This document shows positions 1 to 4,635 of a DNA stretch of 9,468 nucleotides, in pieces. Numbering within the stretch: position 1 is the first letter of the stretch; every line of letters starts with the position of its first letter. Below the pieces are notes generated by a model. The model was not told the origin of the DNA. It did no database searches and saw only the letters and a program-made list of their open reading frames with translations. The stretch is from Thermohalobaculum sp039026295. Its GTDB lineage: Bacteria > Pseudomonadota > Alphaproteobacteria > Rhodobacterales > Rhodobacteraceae. The stretch spans positions 1-9,468 of the forward strand of contig JBCCMP010000185.1 of the NCBI GenBank assembly GCA_039026295.1, in the 5' to 3' direction. Made by a program: the position numbers and the translations under genes.

Positions 1-1
1 G

Positions 2-622
2 GCAAAGCTGGACAAGGCCGCATCCGAACTGGACGCCATGGCGCTGCCGTTCGATGTGACCGACCACGCCGCCACCCGCACGGCTGTGGACGGGTTCGAG
101 GCAGACCACGGCCCGATCGATATCCTGATCAACAATGCCGGCATGCAGCACCGCACGCCGCTGGAAGACTTCGATCCCGCTGATTTTGAACGCCTGATGG
201 CGACCAACGTGACCTCGGTCTTCAATGTCGGACAGGCCTGCGCCCGGCACATGATCGGTCGGGGCGCGGGCAAGATCATCAACATCGCCTCGGTCCAGAC
301 CGCTCTCGCCCGGCCGGGCATCGCGCCCTACGTCGCCTCGAAAGGCGCCGTGGCGAACCTGACCAAGGGCATGGCGACCGACTGGGCGCCGAAGGGGCTG
401 AACGTCAACGCGATTGCGCCGGGCTATTTCGACACCGAACTGACCGCAGCGCTGGTCGCCGACGCCGAGTTCACCGCCTGGGTCGCGACACGTGCGCCAC
501 AGGGCCGCTGGGGCCAGGTTGATGAATTGATCGGCGCGGCGGTCTTTCTCTCCTCGGCGGCATCCAGCTTCGTCAACGGCCACACGCTGTTCGTCGATGG
601 CGGCATGACCTCGTGCCTCTGA
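2..622 (+). CDS. SDR-family dehydrogenase, gluconate 5-dehydrogenase-like (5' partial)
   Basis: NAD(P)-dependent short-chain dehydrogenase/reductase. The reading frame is already open at base 2, so the true start and the N-terminal Rossmann TGxxxGxG motif lie upstream of the window; the Met at 38 is internal. Counting from that Met, the NNAG motif is at residues 32-35, the catalytic Ser is S85 (IASVQ), and the YxxxK pair is Y98/K102 in YVASKG. The C-terminal half carries IAPGYFDTELT and ends with FVNGHTLFVDGG, the usual SDR finish. The DFDPADFERLMATNVTSVF and GRW.Q..ELIGAAVFL stretches resemble IdnO-type gluconate 5-dehydrogenases, which interconvert gluconate and 5-ketogluconate in the cytoplasm; the exact substrate is inference. 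The stop is 24 bases before the next gene's start, which has its own good RBS, so the two probably form an operon. Family is secure, substrate moderate. Confidence 0.93.
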   Translation, partial: AKLDKAASELDAMALPFDVTDHAATRTAVDGFEADHGPIDILINNAGMQHRTPLEDFDPADFERLMATNVTSVFNVGQACARHMIGRGAGKIINIASVQTALARPGIAPYVASKGAVANLTKGMATDWAPKGLNVNAIAPGYFDTELTAALVADAEFTAWVATRAPQGRWGQVDELIGAAVFLSSAASSFVNGHTLFVDGGMTSCL

Positions 623-633
623 CAAACCGAACC

Positions 634-639
634 GGAGGG
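634..639 (+). promoter_or_regulatory. Ribosome binding site for the 647 start
   Basis: GGAGGG lies 7 bases before the ATG at 647, inside the short gap after the SDR stop. It is the strongest Shine-Dalgarno match in the window and fixes the start of the second dehydrogenase. Confidence 0.8.
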
Positions 640-646
640 CTTTGAG

Positions 647-1534
647 ATGAACAGGGTTGCACTGATCGGATGCGGCGCCATGGGCGGCGCCATCGGGGCC
701 CGGCTGGCCGAGATTGGCGAGGATCTGACGGTCTTCGACCTCGATCCCGCCGCAGTGGCGCGGCTGGTCGCCAAGGGCGCGAAGGCCGGGACATCGGCGG
801 CGGATGCCGCTGCGGGCAAGGATTTCGTCATCACCTCGCTGAATGCCGCCGGCATCGTTCGCGCCGCGGTGTTTGGAGAAGGCGGCGTCGCAGATGGTGC
901 CGCGCCCGGCACCATGATCATCGACATGTCCTCGATCGACCCTCCGGCCACCAAGGCCTTGGCCGCCGATGCCGCCGAAAGGGGTCTGGCCTGGATCGAT
1001 GCCCCCCTGTCGGGCGGCGCGCCAAAGGCGCTGATCGGCGAGTTGACGGTCATGGCGGGCGGCACGGCCGAGCATTTCGAGAGATCCCGGGCCGTCATGT
1101 CAGGGCTCTGCAAGAACTACACCCATATGGGTCCTTCCGGCGCTGGACAGACGACCAAGCTGATCAATCAGCTTCTCTGCGGGATCGGCTTCATGGCGGT
1201 GGCCGAGGCGACACGACTGGCTCAGGATGCAGGCGTCGATGCCGCGATGATCCCGGTCGCCCTGAAAGGCGGCCGGGCAGACAGCGCCCTCTTGCAGGAA
1301 TACATGCCCCGCATGGCGGCGCGAGACTACACGCCGACCGGCCGGATCGACAACATGGTCAAGGACCTGAACGGCGTGCAGGACCTGGCGCGCCTGACCG
1401 ACACCGCGATGCCGGTCACCGCCATCTGCGCCGAGATCCATCGCCTGCTGACGGCCCAGGGCCTTGGCGGCGCGGATCAGGCCGCCCTGATGGAGTACTG
1501 GAAAGAGCGCGACACGTCGGACATGCCGGCGTGA
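647..1534 (+). CDS. NAD(P)-dependent oxidoreductase, 3-hydroxyisobutyrate dehydrogenase family
   Basis: Beta-hydroxyacid dehydrogenase of 295 aa, the normal length for the family that includes 3-hydroxyisobutyrate dehydrogenase, tartronate-semialdehyde reductase and L-threonate dehydrogenase. Seen: an N-terminal Rossmann fold with the dinucleotide motif GCGAMGG at residues 8-14 and an acidic FDLDP after beta-2 (D31/D33), which favours NAD over NADP; the substrate-binding DAPLSGG at 118-124; and the catalytic lysine K171 with N174 in GAGQTTKLINQ. The C-terminal helical domain (about 165-290) holds the conserved KDLNGVQDLA stretch. These enzymes oxidise a 3-hydroxy acid to the semialdehyde, or reduce the semialdehyde, in the cytoplasm. 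The partner SDR directly upstream suggests joint breakdown of a sugar acid or similar compound; the substrate cannot be read from sequence. An overlapping long frame in the same region is a GC-driven shadow. Confidence 0.94.
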   Translation: MNRVALIGCGAMGGAIGARLAEIGEDLTVFDLDPAAVARLVAKGAKAGTSAADAAAGKDFVITSLNAAGIVRAAVFGEGGVADGAAPGTMIIDMSSIDPPATKALAADAAERGLAWIDAPLSGGAPKALIGELTVMAGGTAEHFERSRAVMSGLCKNYTHMGPSGAGQTTKLINQLLCGIGFMAVAEATRLAQDAGVDAAMIPVALKGGRADSALLQEYMPRMAARDYTPTGRIDNMVKDLNGVQDLARLTDTAMPVTAICAEIHRLLTAQGLGGADQAALMEYWKERDTSDMPA

Positions 1535-1551
1535 GAACGCCCGGCGGCATT

Positions 1552-1565
1552 GCAGAGGCTTCTGC
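1552..1565 (+). other. Short hairpin 18 bases after the dehydrogenase stop
   Basis: GCAGA (1552-1556) and TCTGC (1561-1565) flank a GGCT loop. The hairpin follows the stop at 1534 but has no T-run after it, so it is at best a weak or Rho-assisted 3' end signal. Confidence 0.25.
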
Positions 1566-1607
1566 CAAGCTGCCCTGATGACCTGCGGTGCCCGCGCTGG
1601 AAGGTTT

Positions 1608-1632
1608 GTCCGTCGCCACGGTGCGGACGGAC
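1608..1632. other. Inverted repeat, 7-base arms
   Basis: GTCCGTC (1608-1614) and GACGGAC (1626-1632) form a perfect 7-bp stem around an 11-base loop. It stands 74 bases after the dehydrogenase stop. No T-run follows on either strand, so an intrinsic terminator is not supported; an mRNA 3' stabilising hairpin is possible. Confidence 0.35.
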
Positions 1633-1682
1633 GAAGGCGTAAAACGTCAAGTAGGGAGCAATCGATCCCCTGCCGGGCCAGC

Positions 1683-1697
1683 GATTGCGATGCAATC
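1683..1697. promoter_or_regulatory. Operator-like inverted repeat GATTGC-N3-GCAATC
   Basis: Perfect 6-base arms GATTGC (1683-1688) and GCAATC (1692-1697) with a 3-base centre. The size and symmetry suit a dimeric regulator site, but it is 375 bases before the next start and chance cannot be excluded. Confidence 0.25.
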
Positions 1698-1993
1698 AAC
1701 GCTCGACAGATAAACAATCGGGTCGTCCCTTCAGCGTAGACTCTCTAGCGGCAATGCGCTGGCGCGGTGTCGTCCTTGAGCCAGCCGGAAAAACCGGAAT
1801 TCAGTAAGCGCGTCTGGTCCACCGTAAATCTCTACCCTTAAGCCGTCGCATCATCGGCGATTGCGTCCACTCTAAAGACCATGAAGCGCAGCATGAGTTG
1901 CGAGCGTAGACGGCCACGGTGTTCCTAAGCGGTACTCTGACCTTCCAACGCGTACGCGGGACATCGCCTCCGGGCTCGGCAAACCACCTCCGA

Positions 1994-2024
1994 TTGGACT
2001 CTGCCCGGCCGATTTCGTTATGCT
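1994..2024 (+). promoter_or_regulatory. Possible sigma-70-like promoter for the GlxA-type regulator
   Basis: TTGGAC (1994-1999) and TATGCT (2019-2024) resemble -35 and -10 boxes, 49 bases before the start at 2073. The spacing of 19 bases is longer than ideal and TATGCT matches the consensus at 4 of 6 positions, so this is a weak candidate. Confidence 0.25.
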
Positions 2025-2061
2025 CGGCCCGGGTCTGCAGGGCTTGATCCAATTCATATAC

Positions 2062-2065
2062 GGAG
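2062..2065 (+). promoter_or_regulatory. Ribosome binding site for the 2073 start
   Basis: GGAG lies 7 bases before the ATG at 2073, supporting this start, after which the protein begins directly with the first beta-strand of the DJ-1/PfpI domain. Confidence 0.65.
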
Positions 2066-2072
2066 TTTTTCA

Positions 2073-3176
2073 ATGCGACGCGTATTGATGTTTGTATTTC
2101 CGGGTCACCAGGCTTTGGACGCGACCGGGCCCGCGGATGTTTTGGTTCTGACCAACAATCTCTGCCGCGCCCGGGGAATGAAGACCGTACCTTACGAGAT
2201 CATTCTGTGCGCGCCGGAAAAAGGGCTGGTGGCCGCAACGGGCGGCGTGATGCGGTTTTATGTGGACCATGGCATTGACGACTTCTCGGACGCTGATCTG
2301 GCCGAAATCGACACATTCGTGATCGCCGGCGGAGCCACGGCCATACAGCTGCGGCACGATCAGAAGGTAATGGATTTTCTCAACCGCGCGGCGACTTTGG
2401 CGGGACGCGTAGCCTCGATCTGCACCGGTGCGTTTTTGCTGGCCAATACCGGCCTTTTGTCCGGGCGCAGCGTGGCAACCCATTGGTGGAGCAAGCGGCA
2501 GCTTGTGCAGGAGTATCCCGACATAGATGTAAACTCAGACGCGATCACGCATCGCAGCGGGCGTTTCTGGAGCTCGGGCGGTGTCAGTTCAGGCATCGAC
2601 CTGGCGCTTGCGATCGTTGAAGAGGACCTGGGCGCCGACATCGCCCGGGCCGCAGCGCGGGCAGCGGTAGTCTACCTGAATCGACCGGGCGGCCAGATGC
2701 AGTTCAGCCCGCCCCGGGACCCGATGCCTGCGATAGAGCCCGACCCGCAAGAGCACCAGATCACCGAGATCATCAACTTCATCAAGTCAAACCCGACCGC
2801 GGATCTACGCCGTGCCTCTTTGGCGGAACGGTTCAACGTGACCGAGAAGACGCTGGCGCGTCGGGTCGAAAGCTTCACCGGGACCGCGCTGTCGCGCCTG
2901 GTCGAGCAGGTGCGTGTCCGTTGGGCGCAGCTTCACCTGGAGTCTTCGGACGACACGCTGGAGAAGATCGCCGCGCAATCGGGGTTCAAGTCATTGGACA
3001 CAATGCGCCGCGTGTTTGTCCGCCGGATCTCCGTGACACCGGCAGAGTATCGGGATCGCTTCAGGTCTGCCCTGTCGGCAAATGGTTTGCAGGATACTGC
3101 TCCCAATGGGGACAAGGACGACGCCCCGTGTCCTGAAACGTCGGATTTTTGTCCTTCCACTACAGCCGCCGAGTAG
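2073..3176 (+). CDS. GlxA-family AraC-type transcriptional regulator (DJ-1/PfpI domain plus HTH)
   Basis: Cytoplasmic DNA-binding regulator of 367 aa. Residues 3-190 form a DJ-1/PfpI-like (class I glutamine amidotransferase-like) domain: VLMFVFPGHQALDATGPADV at 4-23, FVIAGG at 82-87, the nucleophile-elbow Cys C117 in SICTGAFLLANTGLLSGR, and H137 in ATHWW. In GlxA-type regulators this fold usually senses a small molecule and is not a working enzyme. Residues 228-325 are an AraC/XylS double HTH: the first helix-turn-helix is near 244-270 (LAERFNVTEKTLARR), the second near 296-317 (IAAQSGFKSLDTMRRVF), followed by the typical VTPAEYRDRF. A polar tail of about 37 residues (331-367) looks disordered and is not part of the family core. 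Known relatives control catabolism of choline, carnitine, arginine and similar nitrogen compounds. It is flanked by gaps of 538 and 476 bases, so it is probably its own transcription unit; its target is not evident. Confidence 0.94.
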   Translation: MRRVLMFVFPGHQALDATGPADVLVLTNNLCRARGMKTVPYEIILCAPEKGLVAATGGVMRFYVDHGIDDFSDADLAEIDTFVIAGGATAIQLRHDQKVMDFLNRAATLAGRVASICTGAFLLANTGLLSGRSVATHWWSKRQLVQEYPDIDVNSDAITHRSGRFWSSGGVSSGIDLALAIVEEDLGADIARAAARAAVVYLNRPGGQMQFSPPRDPMPAIEPDPQEHQITEIINFIKSNPTADLRRASLAERFNVTEKTLARRVESFTGTALSRLVEQVRVRWAQLHLESSDDTLEKIAAQSGFKSLDTMRRVFVRRISVTPAEYRDRFRSALSANGLQDTAPNGDKDDAPCPETSDFCPSTTAAE

Positions 3177-3221
3177 GCGACCATTTCCCTGCGATGGGGA
3201 TTTTGAGGGTGCGATTTTTCT

Positions 3222-3237
3222 GGTGACGTTCGTCACC
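3222..3237. promoter_or_regulatory. Perfect 16-base palindrome GGTGACGTTCGTCACC-type
   Basis: GGTGACG (3222-3228) and CGTCACC (3231-3237) are exact reverse complements separated by TT. It lies 45 bases after the regulator's stop. As RNA it could form a 6-bp stem with a GTTC loop, but no T-run follows, so a terminator is weak; a dimeric operator is equally likely. Confidence 0.45.
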
Positions 3238-3363
3238 CGAGCGATGCTTGCAGCAAATTCTTGATCGTTTTGGATGGGGTTGGCCCGGTTACGCATTGTG
3301 ATTGCGCGGCACCGGCCACTTGGAAAACAGCTCTGATGCGGCGATGGCCCGCACGCCTTGAAC

Positions 3364-3381
3364 CCCGAACGTGATTTCGGG
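3364..3381. other. Short hairpin CCCGAA-N6-TTCGGG
   Basis: Perfect 6-base arms at 3364-3369 and 3376-3381 around a 6-base loop. No T-run follows and no gene end is nearby; role unknown. Confidence 0.25.
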
Positions 3382-3640
3382 CGCGGATGAAGGCGTGACT
3401 TGCTGATCGGCCACAAAGGGCGAGCTGGAGAGCGTGCGCGATGAAGATCATCCGAACAGCAGGGATCCCGCGGATATCTGTTTCCGTCCTGCGATCGCCA
3501 GCGCCGAACACCGATGGTTCGACAAAACGACGGGGCACCTTCGCTCTCCAAGCGCGCACCCGGGTCTGCGCCAAAGGCCGACCATATCACTCGGCTGGTG
3601 CCGAAACACGTTCAATCACGAGGCCAAGTACCGTCGAAGC

Positions 3641-3646
3641 AGGGGA
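3641..3646 (+). promoter_or_regulatory. Ribosome binding site that decides a TTG start
   Basis: AGGGGA lies 6 bases before the TTG at 3653. Neither the upstream ATG at 3434 nor the downstream ATG at 3710 has a comparable site, so this is the main argument for starting the next gene at TTG 3653. Confidence 0.5.
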
Positions 3647-3652
3647 TTACCA

Positions 3653-4588
3653 TTGAGCACAAAGCGAATTCAAAGCAGCTTATTTCAATCGATCGCCCGA
3701 CTAATTTTGATGGCGAGACGCCGTGGGTTGACCGAGGTCGTGGCAGCGCTGAGCGTTGCCGTGGTTTTGCCGGCCCACGGCGTTGCCGCAAGCCTGACAA
3801 GTCTCGATGGCCAGGCCATGTCCAGTCCGATGGCGTCGGGCGACCAGGCGATCGTGCGTGCATCCGGGGCCGAGGCATTCCCCTTCGCCGGGCATTCCCT
3901 TCAACTGGCGGATGCAGTTGCGCTGATCGGGTTGTCCGCCGATGCGGCGCATGTGGCGGTCGTGTCCGGCAGCATCGGAATAGGTGAACTGACCGTCGGG
4001 CCTGGCGACGTCGTGATCATTCCGCCCTACGGAGCCGAACCCACGGCGCACGGCTTTGACGCCGCTCGCCTCGCCGCCGCATTGCCCGCGACGCCCGCGG
4101 CCGATTTCGTCCGATTGCTGGATCTCGTCGCCAAGGATCAGGAACTCGGCATCTTCCTCGGGCGCTACGCCAGTACGGCCTTCAATCTGCAGGCACCGCT
4201 GTCCGCGCTGGAGGAGGAGCGCAGACGCGCAGCCGTCGGCAGCGCTGAAGTGGCAGCCATCCGCTTCTCCAGCAATTCTGACGCCACACGCATCGAAGCG
4301 GAAGTTGTCGATGCCTTCCTGAACGCGATGGCATCGGCAGACACCGACGCGGCCGCTGAATTTATCGACCCGGCCCCATTTGGCGGTGCAATCGATGCCC
4401 TCAGCGCCGATGCGCGCCGGGCCTACACGAGGGGGCTGGCCCGAAAGGCCAATTGGAGACGGCTGGCAGGGTCGGCCCCTCGCAAAATCCGCGACAATCT
4501 TTGGCAGGCCGGTCCCTCACAGCGCCCGGTCACCCTGACATTGCAACCGAAATCCGACTTCATCTTCATTTCGCAGATCGCTTTTTGA
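3653..4588 (+). CDS. Exported or membrane-anchored protein of unknown function, first gene of envelope cassette
   Basis: I do not recognise this 311-aa protein. Started at TTG 3653, it has a basic N-region (residues 1-25, with ARRR at 21-24) and a hydrophobic segment EVVAALSVAVVLPAHGVAA at 28-46 that looks like a signal peptide with possible cleavage after AxA near 46, so the rest would be periplasmic. Residues 80-130 read like a small beta-rich cupin-type unit: VVSGSIGIGELTVGPGDVVI is similar to the 'G.l.v...l.pGD.v.ip' pattern. No cupin His/Glu metal set is visible. Residues 212-240 (VVDAFLNAMASADTDAAAEFIDP) resemble the first helices of NTF2/SnoaL-like folds; that is only a hint. The protein ends FIFISQIAF. 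The next gene follows after 47 bases on the same strand. Start alternatives are ATG 3710, which keeps the hydrophobic segment with a shorter N-region, and ATG 3434. That it is a gene is likely; the start and function are uncertain. Confidence 0.75.
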   Translation: MSTKRIQSSLFQSIARLILMARRRGLTEVVAALSVAVVLPAHGVAASLTSLDGQAMSSPMASGDQAIVRASGAEAFPFAGHSLQLADAVALIGLSADAAHVAVVSGSIGIGELTVGPGDVVIIPPYGAEPTAHGFDAARLAAALPATPAADFVRLLDLVAKDQELGIFLGRYASTAFNLQAPLSALEEERRRAAVGSAEVAAIRFSSNSDATRIEAEVVDAFLNAMASADTDAAAEFIDPAPFGGAIDALSADARRAYTRGLARKANWRRLAGSAPRKIRDNLWQAGPSQRPVTLTLQPKSDFIFISQIAF

Positions 4589-4621
4589 TGCGCTGCTTTC
4601 CGAAACATTCCCAGTAAATCC

Positions 4622-4627
4622 AAAGGG
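4622..4627 (+). promoter_or_regulatory. Ribosome binding site for the 4636 start
   Basis: AAAGGG lies 8 bases before the ATG at 4636, and that start gives a textbook signal peptide. Confidence 0.5.
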
Positions 4628-4635
4628 CCAAGATC

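Larger units (their letters stand above)
1535..2072. other. 538-base intergenic region with small inverted repeats
   Basis: No convincing gene on either strand. The stretch is less GC-rich than its flanks from about 1640 on. It holds three short inverted repeats (listed separately at 1552-1565, 1608-1632 and 1683-1697) and should carry the promoter of the regulator at 2073. A minus-strand frame of 90 codons (1801-2073) has no ribosome binding site and no familiar motif. The minus-strand stretch near 1620-1660 reads LTFYAFVRPH, vaguely like the C-terminal end of DDE transposases; it is too short to call a relic. No terminator with a T-run was found after the dehydrogenase stop. Confidence 0.6.
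3177..3652. other. 476-base intergenic region between the regulator and the envelope cassette
   Basis: No supported gene. It contains the perfect palindrome at 3222-3237 and a CCCGAA/TTCGGG hairpin at 3364-3381. The frame of the downstream protein stays open back to an ATG at 3434, but the residues it would add (many Arg, Pro, His and Ser, no export signal) look non-coding and the ATG lacks a clear RBS. Promoter boxes for the cassette should lie here; I could not identify a convincing pair. Confidence 0.55.

Noticed and set aside
424..1113. 229-codon minus-strand frame across the two dehydrogenases
   Set aside because: Ala/Ser/Pro-rich antisense shadow spanning two genes with clear motifs.
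670..1578. 302-codon + strand frame overlapping the second dehydrogenase
   Set aside because: Arg/Gly/His-rich shadow of the real gene in another frame; no motifs, while the overlapping frame has the full dehydrogenase signature.
1477..1695. Minus-strand frame reading LTFYAFVRPH, possible transposase relic
   Set aside because: Only about ten residues are suggestive; no DDE residues, terminal repeats or target duplication seen. Kept only as a weak lead.
1801..2073. 90-codon minus-strand frame, divergent from the regulator
   Set aside because: No RBS, no recognisable motif, and its ATG overlaps the regulator's start codon.
3233..3590. Minus-strand frames in the gap before the cassette
   Set aside because: Arg-rich composition, two overlapping candidates, no RBS and no familiar motif.
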